A DNA stretch of 64,000 bases from Streptomyces sp. NBC_01016 (GCF_026341035.1 NZ_JAPEOQ010000001.1:620001-684000), one strand, 5' to 3'; numbered from the stretch's first letter, positions 36,138 to 45,706 are shown. Numbers and translations: made by a program. The notes: generated from the letters alone by a model not told the origin.

Positions 36138-37129
36138 CAGGCGTCCGCCTCGCGCAGGTCGAGGCCGATGTCGAGGATCGGCGAGGAGTGGGTCAGGGCT
36201 CCTACGGCGAGGTAGTCGACGCCCGTCTTCGCATACGTAGCGGCGTTTTCCAGCGTGAGGCGGCCCGACGACTCCAGGAGCGCGCGGCCGTCCGTGATCG
36301 CCACGGCCTCCTCCGTCTCGCCCGGCGTGAAGTTGTCCAGGAGGATCAGGTCGGCGCCCGCGTCGAGCACCTCGCGCAGCTGGTGCAGGGTGTCGACCTC
36401 GACCTCGATCGGCAGACCGGGGAAGCGCTCGCGCACGGCCTGGAAGGCCTGGGCCACGCCGCCGGCCGCAACCACGTGGTTGTCCTTGACCAGGGCCGCG
36501 TCCGAGAGGGACATGCGGTGGTTGACGCCGCCGCCCATGCGGACCGCGTACTTCTCCAGGGAGCGCAGGCCCGGGGTCGTCTTGCGGGTGTCGCGGACCT
36601 TCGCCTTCGTACCGTCCAGAACGTCCGCCCACGCGCGCGTGGTCGTCGCGATGCCGGAGAGGCGGCACATGATGTTGAGCGCGGTGCGCTCGGCGGTGAG
36701 CAGGTCGCGGGTGCGGGTCGTGACGGAGAGCAGCTTCTGGCCCGCCTCGACCCGGTCGCCGTCCTCCGCGTGCCGCTCGACCTCGAACTCGTCCGCGGCC
36801 ACTACGGAGATGACCGCTTCGGCGACGCGCAGGCCCGCCACGACGCCCGCCTCGCGGGCCGTGAAGTCGGCGGTGGCGACGGCCTCTTCGGGGATCGTGG
36901 CGACGGTCGTGACGTCCACGCCGCCGTCCAGGTCCTCGGTGATCGCCATGTGGGCGATGTCCTCGATCTCGACCGGGTGCAGGCCGGCGTCGACCAGCAG
37001 CTGGGCGAGCGACGGGTCGAGGCCGCACTCCATGACGTCGGTGCCGTTCTCGTCATTGCCCTGCGCACAGCCGCAGTTGTCGCCGCAGCCGCCGCTGTCG
37101 GCGAGGGGGAGGTCGGGGGTGGCGCTCAC
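36137..37129 (-). CDS. nadC: Nicotinate-nucleotide pyrophosphorylase (carboxylating)
   Basis: NadC converts quinolinate and PRPP to nicotinate mononucleotide. From GTG 37129 (AGGAG ten bases upstream; GTG 37138, overlapping the nadB stop, is an alternative) the protein has 330 residues. The barrel motifs EDLDGGVDVTT, RDTRKTTPGLR, GGGVNHRMSLSD, VKDNH and EVEVDTL are present. An N-terminal extension of about 38 residues carries four cysteines (GGCGDNCGCAQG, MECGL), not part of the usual catalytic fold. Coupled to nadB upstream and coaX downstream. Confidence 0.96.
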   Translation of the reverse strand: MSATPDLPLADSGGCGDNCGCAQGNDENGTDVMECGLDPSLAQLLVDAGLHPVEIEDIAHMAITEDLDGGVDVTTVATIPEEAVATADFTAREAGVVAGLRVAEAVISVVAADEFEVERHAEDGDRVEAGQKLLSVTTRTRDLLTAERTALNIMCRLSGIATTTRAWADVLDGTKAKVRDTRKTTPGLRSLEKYAVRMGGGVNHRMSLSDAALVKDNHVVAAGGVAQAFQAVRERFPGLPIEVEVDTLHQLREVLDAGADLILLDNFTPGETEEAVAITDGRALLESSGRLTLENAATYAKTGVDYLAVGALTHSSPILDIGLDLREADA

Positions 37130-37134
37130 GTCGG

Positions 37135-38850
37135 TCACTGCTCCTGAGGGTTTTCTGCCGTTGCCGGAAAGTCTGCTGTGGGTGTGGTGTACGTGGCCAG
37201 AGTCCTGTCCGGATTCAGGCGTACGACGATGTGGCGGCGCCACGTGGCATCGTCGCGGTCCGGGTGGTCCTCGCGCCAGTGGCAGCCACGGGTCTCCTCG
37301 CGGCGGCGCGCGGCGGCGACCAGGACGCGGGCCACGCACAGGAGGTTGGTGGCCTCCCAGGTGTCGACCCCCGGCTCGGACGTCTTGCCGTTCTCCGTAA
37401 GGGAGTTGACCGCTTCGGCGTGGATGCGGCCGAGCTGGGCGGCGGCCCCTGCGAGGGAGTCGGCGGAGCGCAGGACGCCCGCGCCCGCTGTCATCACGCG
37501 CTGGATGGCGAGGCGGGCCTCCGGGGGAAGCAGCGGGTGCGTCGGGGTCTGCGGGTGCTCCACGGGCGCGGGCACGCGCGCGTGGAGGGCATTTTCCGCG
37601 TGCTGCCGCTCGATGTCGTCCGCGATGCGCTCCGCGTAGACGAGGCCTTCCAGAAGGGAGTTGGAGGCCAGCCGGTTCGCCCCGTGGACGCCCGTGCAGG
37701 CGGTCTCCCCGCACGCGTACAGGCCCGGCACCGTGGTGCGGCCGTACAGGTCGGTGCGGACGCCTCCGGAGGCGTAGTGCGCGGCCGGGGAGATCGGGAT
37801 GGGCTCGGTGACCGGGTCGATGCCGTGGGCGCGGCAGGCCGCGAGGATCGTGGGGAAGCGGTGCTCCCACATGTCGGCGCCGAAGTGCCGCCCGTCGAGG
37901 TACATGTGGTCGGTGCCCTGCTCCTGCATGCGCCGCGTGATGCCCTTGGCGACGATGTCTCGGGGCGCGAGCTCGGCGAGTTCGTGCTGGCCCACCATGA
38001 AGCGCACGCCGTCCGCGTCTACTAGGTGGGCACCTTCGCCGCGTACGGCTTCGGAAACGAGCGGTTGCTGTCCTTCGGCGCCCGCGCCCAGGAACAGCAC
38101 GGTCGGGTGGAACTGGACGAATTCCAGGTCGCTGACCTCGGCGCCCGCGCGCAGGGCGAGGGCCACGCCGTCGCCCGTGGACACGTGCGGGTTCGTGGTC
38201 GCGGAGAAGACCTGGCCCATGCCGCCCGTCGCGAGGACGACCGCCGGGGCGAGGACCGCGCCGACGCCGTCGTGCTGGCCCTCCCCCATGACGTGCAGGG
38301 AGACGCCGGCGGTGCGGCCCTCCGCGTCGGTCAACAGGTCCAGTACCAGGGCGTTTTCGACGGTGCGCAGTCCACGCGCGCGTACTGCTTCGACGAGTGC
38401 GCGGGAGACCTCGGCGCCCGACGCGTCGCCGCCCGCGTGCGCGATGCGGCGCCGGTGGTGGCCGCCCTCGCGCGTCAGGTCGAGCGAGCCGTCCTCGGCC
38501 TCGTCGAAGCGGGCGCCGGTCGCGATCAGGCGGCGTACGGCGCCGGGGCCCTCGGTGACCAGGGTGCGTACCGCGTCCTCGTCGCACAGGCCCACACCCG
38601 CGACGAGGGTGTCGTCCAGGTGCTGCTCGGGGGTGTCGCCCTCGCCGAGCGCCGCCGCGACGCCGCCCTGCGCCCAGCGCGTGGAGCCGTCGTCGAGGCG
38701 GGCCTTGGTGACGACGACCGTGCGCAGGCCCGCGGCCTGGCAGCGCAGCGCCGCGGTCAGGCCCGCGACTCCGGAGCCGACGACCACGACGTCCGCTTCG
38801 AGGTTCCAGCCGGGGGTGGGGGCGTGGAGCCGTATACCGGTGCTGCTCAC
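37135..38850 (-). CDS. nadB: L-aspartate oxidase
   Basis: NadB oxidises aspartate to iminoaspartate, feeding quinolinate synthase (NadA is not in this window). The 571-residue flavoprotein has VVVGSGVAGLTAALRC for FAD, TRWAQGGVAAA, the TREGGHHRRRIAHAGGDASG loop, EFVQFHPT and the C-terminal CTGVHGANRLASNSLLEGLVY. GTG 38850 shares one base with the panC stop codon. It is part of the NAD/CoA operon. Confidence 0.97.
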   Translation of the reverse strand: MSSTGIRLHAPTPGWNLEADVVVVGSGVAGLTAALRCQAAGLRTVVVTKARLDDGSTRWAQGGVAAALGEGDTPEQHLDDTLVAGVGLCDEDAVRTLVTEGPGAVRRLIATGARFDEAEDGSLDLTREGGHHRRRIAHAGGDASGAEVSRALVEAVRARGLRTVENALVLDLLTDAEGRTAGVSLHVMGEGQHDGVGAVLAPAVVLATGGMGQVFSATTNPHVSTGDGVALALRAGAEVSDLEFVQFHPTVLFLGAGAEGQQPLVSEAVRGEGAHLVDADGVRFMVGQHELAELAPRDIVAKGITRRMQEQGTDHMYLDGRHFGADMWEHRFPTILAACRAHGIDPVTEPIPISPAAHYASGGVRTDLYGRTTVPGLYACGETACTGVHGANRLASNSLLEGLVYAERIADDIERQHAENALHARVPAPVEHPQTPTHPLLPPEARLAIQRVMTAGAGVLRSADSLAGAAAQLGRIHAEAVNSLTENGKTSEPGVDTWEATNLLCVARVLVAAARRREETRGCHWREDHPDRDDATWRRHIVVRLNPDRTLATYTTPTADFPATAENPQEQ

Positions 38851-39890
38851 TAGTGGCCTCCGAAGGTCAGCGGCAGGTTGTCGATGAGGCGGGTGGCGCC
38901 CACCCGCGCGGCGACCGCGAGCACGGCCTCGCCCTCGAAGCCGTCGGTCACGTCGGTGAAGTCGCGGGGGTCGACGAGGGCCACGTAGTCGAGCTCGATC
39001 GGCGGCTGGAGCCGCTTGGCCTCGTCGAGGATCAGGCGGGCCGCCGCGAGGACTGCCGAGGGGCGGCCCGGGGACGCCGTGGCGACGGCGTGCGCGTCGG
39101 CGGCGGCACGGGCCTCGCCGATCCTTCCGAGCGCCTTGGCCCGCGCGCGCGGGGTCGGGCTCTCGGCGGCACGCGCGCGCAGGGCCTCCTGCGCCGCATG
39201 CCGGTCGCGGCCCGTGAACAGGGCGTCGGAGAGGGCCAGCGCGGTGCGGCGCTCGGCCGGGGACAGGTAGCGGTTGCGGGAGGAGAGCGCGAGCCCGTCG
39301 TCCTCGCGGACCGTGGGCACGGCGACGATCTCCACGTCGAAGTTCAGATCGCGCACCATGCGGCGCACCAGGGCGAGTTGCTGCGCGTCCTTCTGGCCGA
39401 AGAGGGCCACGTCCGCGCGCGTGAGGTGCAGCAGCTTGGCGACCACGGTGAGCATGCCGTCGAAGTGGCCGGGGCGCGAGGCGCCTTCGAGGCGCTCCCC
39501 CATGGGGCCCGCCGTGATGCGGACCTCGGGCTGTCCGCCCGGGTAGACCTCGTCGACGGACGGCGCGAACACGGCGTCGGCGCCCGCCTGTTCGGCGATC
39601 TTCACGTCCGCTTCCAGGGTGCGCGGATAGCGGTCGAGGTCCTCGCCGGCGCCGAACTGCAGCGGGTTCACGAAGACGGTGACGACCACTTCGCCGTCCG
39701 TCCCCGCGCGGGCCCTGGCCGCGCGGATCAGGGTCGCGTGGCCCTCGTGCAGGGCGCCCATCGTCATGACGACGACGCGCCGGCCGGTACGCGTGCGTGC
39801 CCGCATGTCCGCGCCCTTGTGGACGAGCCGCGTGTGCGACGTCTTCGTAGGGCTCGCCTTTATGGAGTCCGTGGGGCTCGTGGGGCTCAT
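38850..39890 (-). CDS. panC: Pantoate-beta-alanine ligase (pantothenate synthetase)
   Basis: PanC joins pantoate to beta-alanine using ATP. The 346-residue protein has [16 protein letters not shown] (HxGH), [41 protein letters not shown] and the KMSKS-like SSRNRYLS. An N-terminal Thr/Ser-rich extension of about 20 residues is present. Its ATG overlaps the upstream DUF2520 gene by 4 bases (ATGA). Neither panB nor panD is in the window. Confidence 0.97.
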   Translation of the reverse strand: MSPTSPTDSIKASPTKTSHTRLVHKGADMRARTRTGRRVVVMTMGALHEGHATLIRAARARAGTDGEVVVTVFVNPLQFGAGEDLDRYPRTLEADVKIAEQAGADAVFAPSVDEVYPGGQPEVRITAGPMGERLEGASRPGHFDGMLTVVAKLLHLTRADVALFGQKDAQQLALVRRMVRDLNFDVEIVAVPTVREDDGLALSSRNRYLSPAERRTALALSDALFTGRDRHAAQEALRARAAESPTPRARAKALGRIGEARAAADAHAVATASPGRPSAVLAAARLILDEAKRLQPPIELDYVALVDPRDFTDVTDGFEGEAVLAVAARVGATRLIDNLPLTFGGH

Positions 39891-40831
39891 CGGGTTTCCT
39901 CCGCACCGGTCGCGAGGACACCCAGCAGGTCCTCGGCGAGCTCCGGCTTCAACAGGCCGTGCGCGAGCGCGCGGTCGGCGGTCGCACGGGCCATCGCGAG
40001 ATAGCCGGCGACGGTCTGCGGCGCGTGCTTGCGCAGCTCCGTGATGTGGGCGGCGACGGTGCCCGCGTCGCCGCGCGCCACCGGGCCCGTGAGGGCCGAG
40101 TCCCCGGACCTGAGCGCGTTGTCGAGCGCCGCGCCGAGCAGCGGGCCCAGCATCCGGTCGGGAGCGCCCACGCCCGCCTCTCGGAGCAGCTCCATGGACT
40201 CGGCAACCAGGGTGACCAGGTGGTTCGCACCGAGCGCGAGGGCCGCGTGGTAGAGCGCGCGGTTCTCCTCCGCGATCCACTCGGGCTCGCCGCCCATCTC
40301 GATGACCAGGGCCTCCGCGGCCATCCGCAGCTCCTCGGGCGCGGTGACACCGAACGAGCAGCCTGCCAGCCGCTGGACGTCGACTGCGGTGCCGGTGAAC
40401 GTCATCGCGGGGTGCAGCGCGAGCGGCAGTCCGCCCGCGCGCAGCGCCGGTTCGAGGACCTTGGCGCCGTACCGTCCCGAGGTGTGCACGAGCAGCTGGC
40501 CAGGGCGTACGGCGCCGGTCTCGGCGAACCCCTCGACCAGGCCCGGCAGGACGTCGTCGGGGACGGTGAGGAGCACCAGATCGGCCTGCGCGAGGACCTC
40601 GGCGGGCGGCACCAGGGGCACGTCGGGCAGCAGCGTCGCCGCCCGGCGCACGGAGGCGTCGGAGACTCCTGAGACGGCTACGGGGCGGTGCCCGGCCAGT
40701 TGCAGGGACGCGGCGAGCGCGGGACCGACACGGCCCGCACCGACGACGCCCACGGTGAGGCGGGCGGGGCGGTCCTTGGGGGCGGGGGGCTCATTGGGGT
40801 CGGATCGTGGGTTCGGAGGGGGTGTTGTCAC
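39887..40831 (-). CDS. Rossmann-like/DUF2520 NAD(P)-binding protein
   Basis: The GTG start gives 314 residues. An N-terminal Pro-rich tail is followed by a Rossmann domain ([24 protein letters not shown], residues about 25-47), then DUF2520 ([40 protein letters not shown]). The fold is related to 6-phosphogluconate dehydrogenase/ketopantoate reductase. It heads and overlaps panC, so a ketopantoate-reductase-like role is a fair guess, unproven. Promoter space with the divergent aldolase-like gene is about 135 bp. Confidence 0.9.
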   Translation of the reverse strand: MTTPPPNPRSDPNEPPAPKDRPARLTVGVVGAGRVGPALAASLQLAGHRPVAVSGVSDASVRRAATLLPDVPLVPPAEVLAQADLVLLTVPDDVLPGLVEGFAETGAVRPGQLLVHTSGRYGAKVLEPALRAGGLPLALHPAMTFTGTAVDVQRLAGCSFGVTAPEELRMAAEALVIEMGGEPEWIAEENRALYHAALALGANHLVTLVAESMELLREAGVGAPDRMLGPLLGAALDNALRSGDSALTGPVARGDAGTVAAHITELRKHAPQTVAGYLAMARATADRALAHGLLKPELAEDLLGVLATGAEETR

Positions 40832-40965
40832 GAGGCGATGGCCTTCCGTTCCAGTCCGCTCGGGGTACCGGACGATTTCTCGTCATGTTAACGCTATCTG
40901 TGGGCACCGGGCCCGGCCGTCCACAGGCTGTGGGCAAGCGCACGCGGGTGCGCCATGATCGACAG

Positions 40966-42126
40966 ATGGACGGAACCGCCGAGAACACTGCCACGCCCGA
41001 GAAGACGCAGCCGGAACGCCTGATCACCGCGTTGCGGGGCGCCGAGCGCAGGCTGGCAAGCAGGTCGAAGGAGGCCACGCTGGGTGAGCGGTGGGAGAGC
41101 CTGTCCGCCGCGGCGGCGGAGGCCGACCTGTCGGGCGACGTCGACATCTACGGGGACGGCGTCGTGGCCGACCTGGAGGCGAGGGTCGCCGCGCTGCTCG
41201 GCAAGGAGGCGGCCGCGTTCTTCCCCACCGGCACCATGGCCCAGCAGGTCGCGCTGCGCTGCTGGGCGGGGCGTACCGGCAACTCCACGGTGGCCCTGCA
41301 CCCGCTGGCGCACCCGGAGGTCCACGAGCGCGAGGCGCTGACCACGGTGGCGGGGCTGCGCACCGTGCACCCCACGCGCGCGGCGCGGCAGATCGACGCC
41401 GACGACGTGCACGACATGGGCGAGCCGTTCGGGACGCTGATGCTCGAACTGCCGCTCAGGGACGCCGGGTTCGTGCTGCCCACCTGGGAGGAGCTTGAGG
41501 AGGTCTGCGAGGCGGCACGCGCGCGTGACGCCGTGATCCACTTCGACGGGGCCCGCCTGTGGGAGACCACGGTGCACTTCGGGCGCCCGCTGGACGAGAT
41601 CGCGGAGCTCGCGGACAGCGTCTACGTGTCGTTCTACAAGTCGCTCGGCGGCCTCAGCGGCGCGGTGCTCGCGGGCCCGGAGTCGTTCGTCGGCGAGGCC
41701 AGGGCGTGGCGGCACCGCTACGGCGGCCAGGTCTTCCAGCAGTTCCCGCAGGCGATCGCGGCGCTGGCGGGCCTTGAGCGGGAGTTGCCGCGGCTTCCCG
41801 AGTACGTGGCGCACGCGCGCGTGGTCGCGCAGGCGCTGCGGGAGGGTTTCGCCGAGGCCGGCGTCGCCGGGGCGCGGGTGTTCCCCGAGGTGCCGCACAC
41901 GCACCAGTTCCGGGTCTGGCTGCCCTACGACGCCGAGGCGCTCACGGAGGCCGGGATCGCGCAGGCGCAGGAGACGCGGACGGCGTTGTTCGCGCAGTGG
42001 TCGGACGAGGGTTCGGTGCCGGGGTTCGCGACCACGGAGGTCACGGTCGCCGGGGCCGGTCTGGAGTGGGGCCCGGACGACGTCCGCGCGGCCGTCGCGG
42101 ACTTCGTGGGGCGGATCCCCTCGTAG
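40966..42126 (+). CDS. Threonine aldolase-like PLP-dependent beta-eliminating lyase
   Basis: This 386-residue fold-type I PLP enzyme has GDVDIYGDGVVADLEARVAALLGKEAAAFFPTGTMAQQ, IHFDGARLW (Asp contacting PLP) and the Schiff-base Lys in SVYVSFYKSLGGLSGAVLAG. Family members split beta-hydroxy amino acids such as threonine; this one is longer than the classical 340-residue enzymes and its substrate is unknown. ATG 40966 is chosen because the frame upstream has no homology-like content. No Shine-Dalgarno is obvious. Confidence 0.88.
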   Translation: MDGTAENTATPEKTQPERLITALRGAERRLASRSKEATLGERWESLSAAAAEADLSGDVDIYGDGVVADLEARVAALLGKEAAAFFPTGTMAQQVALRCWAGRTGNSTVALHPLAHPEVHEREALTTVAGLRTVHPTRAARQIDADDVHDMGEPFGTLMLELPLRDAGFVLPTWEELEEVCEAARARDAVIHFDGARLWETTVHFGRPLDEIAELADSVYVSFYKSLGGLSGAVLAGPESFVGEARAWRHRYGGQVFQQFPQAIAALAGLERELPRLPEYVAHARVVAQALREGFAEAGVAGARVFPEVPHTHQFRVWLPYDAEALTEAGIAQAQETRTALFAQWSDEGSVPGFATTEVTVAGAGLEWGPDDVRAAVADFVGRIPS

Positions 42127-42206
42127 GGGACGGATCCCCTAGTAGGGGGCGGGCTCAGCAACTCGTAGGGGCGGGCTGAGCAACCTGTTGGGGCGGGCTC
42201 AGCAAC
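42112..42206. repeat. Two tandem repeat sets at convergent gene ends
   Basis: First, two 19-bp copies (42112-42130, 42131-42149) containing CCCC-N5-GGGG hairpins; the first holds the aldolase stop codon. Second, GGGGCGGGCTSAGCAAC three times at 42146, 42168 and 42190 (22-bp period); the last holds the stop codon of the convergent small gene. Confidence 0.9.
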
Positions 42207-42435
42207 CGGCGGGATGGCCGCGGCGCCCCGAGAAGCGGCGTCCCGACAGCCGGCGGGTCAAGGCCGCCCGGATCCGGCCGCGAGCCGGACGGCCGGCCAC
42301 GACCGCCTTGAACCGGCGGTAGTCGCGCAACTCCCGGAACGCGGCGACGTCGTTCAGACCGGGCGCCGGCGGGGCCGCATCGCCGCGCTGGGCGGCCCGG
42401 TAGAGGTCGATGGCGTACTGCTGGGTGACGCTCAT
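42199..42435 (-). CDS. Small basic hypothetical protein
   Basis: The 78-residue protein starts MSVTQQYAIDLYRAAQRGDAA with GAGG eight bases upstream. It contains FRELRDYRRFKAVVAGRPARGRIRAAL and is strongly basic at its C terminus. Similar short proteins occur in streptomycetes, as I recall; the function is unknown. Its last codons and stop lie in the third copy of a 22-bp repeat, so the C terminus may have been altered by repeat expansion. Confidence 0.65.
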   Translation of the reverse strand: MSVTQQYAIDLYRAAQRGDAAPPAPGLNDVAAFRELRDYRRFKAVVAGRPARGRIRAALTRRLSGRRFSGRRGHPAGC

Positions 42436-42548
42436 GTCGAACACCTCGCCCTTCATCTCGCTTGTCGCGCTGTGCCCCGGAATCAGCCTGTTTGCTGCTG
42501 TTCGGGGCCGATGGGTACGAGATTGCGCCCGGCGTCGCCGCCCGGTCA

Positions 42549-42577
42549 CGTCGATTGACGGGAGTCGTCAATCGACG
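42549..42577. promoter_or_regulatory. Inverted-repeat operator upstream of the ArsR-type gene
   Basis: Perfect 11-bp arms CGTCGATTGAC (42549-42559) and GTCAATCGACG (42567-42577) are separated by 7 bp, 36 bp before the regulator ATG. Autoregulation by the encoded ArsR protein is the simplest reading. Confidence 0.7.
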
Positions 42578-42612
42578 GCCCGACTGTCAGTGGCGGCGTG
42601 CACCATGGGGTC

Positions 42613-43722
42613 ATGAGCGTGAGCATCGACATCACGGGCCTGACGCCCGAGCGCATCGACGTCGTGCCCTCACCCCTGGCCGAGCTGGGCACGGCGCTGC
42701 ACGCACTGTCGGAGCCCGCCCACCACCCGGGGTTGCAGGGATGGACGACGAGCGTGTCCACGCGCCTGGATCCGTGCCTCGCGGACCGGATGTGCGAGGC
42801 GGACTTCCTGTGGCGGACGACGTTCTCGGACGTCTTCATGCCGTTCGCCGGGATACCGGGGCAGCGCACACTGCCGGGTGCCACGCTCGCCGAGGACCTC
42901 GACCTGCTCGACAAGCTGTCCGACGAGCAGTTCGTGGACGCCGCCCTGGAGTTCACCTGCCAGCCGTCCTACGGGAGCCCGGACCACAACCGCCTGTCGG
43001 ACCCGCGCACCCGTGAGCGCGCCCTGGACCTCGCGGCCGCACGCGGGACGCACCAACTGCGGTTCGCCCAGCGGCTCCTGGACGACCCGCCGGCCGTCCG
43101 GTCCTGGTTCCGCGAGCTGATGCAGGACTGCGACGAGGCGTTCTTCGCGGACGCGTGGCCCCGCCTGCAGCACCAGTTGGCGGCGGACGCGCGGCACAAG
43201 AAGGAGCTGCTGCGCCGCAAGGGCCTGCGGGAGGCGCTCACCTCCATGTCCACGGCGGTCTCGGTGGACGAGGCGGGGCACCGCGTCACCGTCGACAAGC
43301 TCGTCGAGGGGCGTACGGCGACGGCGGCGCAGGGCGGCCTCGTCCTGCTGCCGACGAGCCTCGGCTGGCCGCACCTGATGGTGCTGCACCGGCACGGCTG
43401 GCAGCCGGTGATCCACTATCCCGTGGCCTCGCCCGGCCTCACCGCACCGCCCTCCGTGGAGCAGCTGACCCGCCGGATGTCGGCGCTCGCCCACCCGACG
43501 CGCATGCGCCTGTGCAGGCACCTGGCCCGCGGCGCGTACACGACGAGCGAGCTGGCCGACGCGCACGGCATGTCCGCGCCGGAGATATCCCGGCACCTGT
43601 CGGTGCTGAAGAAGGCCGAGCTGATCACGACGCGACGGCGCGGCCGCTATGTGCAGCACCAGTTGGACCTGAGCGTGGTCTCGCGCCTCGGCGGGGACTT
43701 CATCGAGGGCGTGCTCCGCTGA
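42613..43722 (+). CDS. ArsR-family regulator with long N-terminal DUF5937-type domain
   Basis: The 369-residue protein has a large N-terminal domain (1 to about 285: SVSIDITGLTPERIDVVPSPLAELGTALHAL...) of the kind fused to ArsR regulators in actinomycetes. A winged helix follows at about 290-365 (LTRRMSALAHPTRMRLCRHLARGAYTTSELADAHGMSAPEISRHLSVLKKAELITTRRRGRYVQHQL). There is no ArsR metal-binding Cys pair in the wing region, so the ligand is probably not a metal. An 11-bp inverted repeat lies upstream. Confidence 0.9.
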   Translation: MSVSIDITGLTPERIDVVPSPLAELGTALHALSEPAHHPGLQGWTTSVSTRLDPCLADRMCEADFLWRTTFSDVFMPFAGIPGQRTLPGATLAEDLDLLDKLSDEQFVDAALEFTCQPSYGSPDHNRLSDPRTRERALDLAAARGTHQLRFAQRLLDDPPAVRSWFRELMQDCDEAFFADAWPRLQHQLAADARHKKELLRRKGLREALTSMSTAVSVDEAGHRVTVDKLVEGRTATAAQGGLVLLPTSLGWPHLMVLHRHGWQPVIHYPVASPGLTAPPSVEQLTRRMSALAHPTRMRLCRHLARGAYTTSELADAHGMSAPEISRHLSVLKKAELITTRRRGRYVQHQLDLSVVSRLGGDFIEGVLR

Positions 43723-43747
43723 CCGCCCGGGCCCGGGCGGCCCGGCC

Positions 43748-44422
43748 TCAGGCCCCGGCGCCGCCGGCCCGGACGAGCCCCGTCTCGTAGGCGAGGACGA
43801 CGACCTGGACCCGGTCGCGCAGGTCGAGCTTGGTCAGGATGCGGCCCACATGGGTCTTCACCGTGGCCTCGGACAGCACCAGGCGCGCGGCGATCTCGCC
43901 GTTCGAGTGCCCCTGGGCGACCAGGACCATGACCTCGCGCTCGCGCTCGGTGAGCCGCTGGAGCCGCTTGTGCTGCGGCTGGTCGGGGCCGCTGGGCAGC
44001 ATCGGGGCGAACCGGTCGAGCAGGCGCCGGGTCGTGGACGGGGCGACCACCGCGTCGCCGCTGTGCACGGCGCGGATCGCGGTGAGCAGTTCCCCCGGCG
44101 GCACGTCCTTGAGCATGAAGCCGGAGGCCCCCGCCCTGAGCCCCGAGAACGCGTACTCGTCGAGGTCGAAGGTGGTCAGGATGAGGACCTTGGGCGGGTC
44201 GGTCTCGACGCAGATCCGCCGCGTCGTCTCGACCCCGTCGAGCTTCGGCATGCGGACGTCCATGAGGACCACGTCCACGGAGGTCGAGCGCAGCACCTCC
44301 AGCGCCTCGACGCCGTCGCCCGCTTCGGCGACGACCTCCATGTCCGGCTGCGCGGCGAGCACCATCCGGAAGCCGGTGCGCAGCAGCACCTGGTCGTCGA
44401 CGAGCATGACCTTGATCGACAT
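43748..44422 (-). CDS. NarL/LuxR-family response regulator
   Basis: The 224-residue protein has a receiver with Asp55 (VVLMDVRMPKLDGVETTRRI) and Lys in FMLKDVPP. The LuxR helix-turn-helix reads LTEREREVMVLVAQGHSNGEIAARLVLSEATVKTHVGRIL. ATG 44422 has GAGGA eight bases upstream; the longer frame runs into tandem repeat DNA. It follows its partner kinase gene by 75 bp. Confidence 0.95.
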   Translation of the reverse strand: MSIKVMLVDDQVLLRTGFRMVLAAQPDMEVVAEAGDGVEALEVLRSTSVDVVLMDVRMPKLDGVETTRRICVETDPPKVLILTTFDLDEYAFSGLRAGASGFMLKDVPPGELLTAIRAVHSGDAVVAPSTTRRLLDRFAPMLPSGPDQPQHKRLQRLTEREREVMVLVAQGHSNGEIAARLVLSEATVKTHVGRILTKLDLRDRVQVVVLAYETGLVRAGGAGA

Positions 44423-44446
44423 CGGGCGGTCCTCACTGGTACGTGT

Positions 44447-44500
44447 CGGTGGACTTGTACGTGTCATCTGTACGCGTCATCGGTGGACTTGTACGTGTCA
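44447..44500. repeat. 34-bp tandem duplication at the kinase gene end
   Basis: CGGTGGACTTGTACGTGTCA occurs at 44447-44466 and 44481-44500; the period is 34 bp. The second copy contains the kinase stop codon. It separates the kinase and regulator genes of one operon. Confidence 0.85.
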
Positions 44501-45706
44501 ATGGGCGGGCTTGAGAGGCAGCAGCGCGCTGATACGGAAGCCACCGCCGGGCCGTGGTCCCGCGTCCAGCGTGCCGCCGACCATACCGACGCGCTCGCGC
44601 ATCCCGATGAGGCCGTGGCCGCGGCCGTCCGGGCCCCCGTCCTCGTACAGCTCGTGCGGGGCGCCCTTGCCGTCGTCCTCGACGAGCAGGCCGAGGCCGT
44701 CGTCGAAGTAGACGAGGCGGACGCTGGCGCCCGCGTTCGGACCGGCGTGCTTACGGGTGTTGGTGAGGGCTTCCTGGACGATGCGGTACGCGGTCAGCTC
44801 GACGCCGCTGGGCAGCGGGCGCGGGGTGCCCTCCACCCTGAAGTCGACCGGGAGGCCCGCCGTGCGCACCTCGTCGACGAGCTCCTCTATCTGCTCGACG
44901 TCGGGCTGCGGAACGTACTCGCCGGCCTCCTCGTGCTCGCCGGTGCGCAGCACGCCGAGCAGCCTGCGCATCTCCGCGAGCGCCTGCCTGCCGGTGCCCG
45001 AAATGGTCTCCAGGGCCTTCTTGGCCTGGTCGGGCGCCTGGTCGAGGACGTAGGCGGCGCCGTCGGCCTGCACCACCATCACCGACACGTTGTGCGCGAC
45101 CACGTCGTGCAACTCGCGTGCGATGCGCGCCCGTTCGGCCGCCACCGCGACCTTCGACTGCGCCTCGCGCTCCTTCTCCAGGCGATTGGCGCGCTCCTCC
45201 AGCTGTGCCAGATACGCGCGTCTGGTGCGCAGCGAGTCGCCGAGCACCCAGGCGAGGGCGAACGGCACCATCTGGAAGACCGTGATGAGGATCTGGCCCG
45301 TGGTGCTGATGTCGCCGACGGTGGGCCAGCGGAGCTGGGAGAGCGGCGCCGCGAGCAGGCCGCCGATCAGGCCGAGGCGGGACGCCCAGCGCGGGCCGTT
45401 CACCGCGCACGTGTAGATGATGACCAGCATCGCGAAGTCCGACGGATTGACCTTCCCGTCGAACACCAGCTGGCCCAGGCCCGCGGCCACCGCGAGCAGC
45501 AGCATCTTGTCCGGCATCAGGCGGCGCAGCGCGACCACCACGGACATCAGGCCGGCGCAGACGAGCAGCGCCACCTCGTTCCCGTACGACGCACCGCCGG
45601 TCCCGCTGGCGCCCACCATGGTCACGGACATGCCGAAGAGAATCACGGCCCAGAAGCCGTCGACCCACGTCGGGTGTCTGCGGAGGAAGTCGTAGACGCG
45701 CTGCAC
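44498..45706 (-). CDS. NarL-partner histidine kinase
   Basis: The 402-residue protein has about six membrane helices in residues 15-155, a coiled linker (LAQLEERANRLEKEREAQSKV), then HisKA_3 with His200 (RIARELHDVVAHNVSVMVVQADGA). An HATPase domain follows (YRIVQEALTNTRKHA, DDGKGAPHE, GHGLIGMRERVGMVGG). No extracellular sensor domain is visible, so it probably senses within the membrane. It is the first gene of the operon with the regulator at 43748. Confidence 0.94.
   Translation of the reverse strand: MQRVYDFLRRHPTWVDGFWAVILFGMSVTMVGASGTGGASYGNEVALLVCAGLMSVVVALRRLMPDKMLLLAVAAGLGQLVFDGKVNPSDFAMLVIIYTCAVNGPRWASRLGLIGGLLAAPLSQLRWPTVGDISTTGQILITVFQMVPFALAWVLGDSLRTRRAYLAQLEERANRLEKEREAQSKVAVAAERARIARELHDVVAHNVSVMVVQADGAAYVLDQAPDQAKKALETISGTGRQALAEMRRLLGVLRTGEHEEAGEYVPQPDVEQIEELVDEVRTAGLPVDFRVEGTPRPLPSGVELTAYRIVQEALTNTRKHAGPNAGASVRLVYFDDGLGLLVEDDGKGAPHELYEDGGPDGRGHGLIGMRERVGMVGGTLDAGPRPGGGFRISALLPLKPAH

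Noticed and set aside
42155..42571. 138-codon minus-strand frame over the small gene at 42199
   Set aside because: Arg/Pro-rich composition and no start signal; the 42199-42435 frame has a Shine-Dalgarno and a sensible N terminus.
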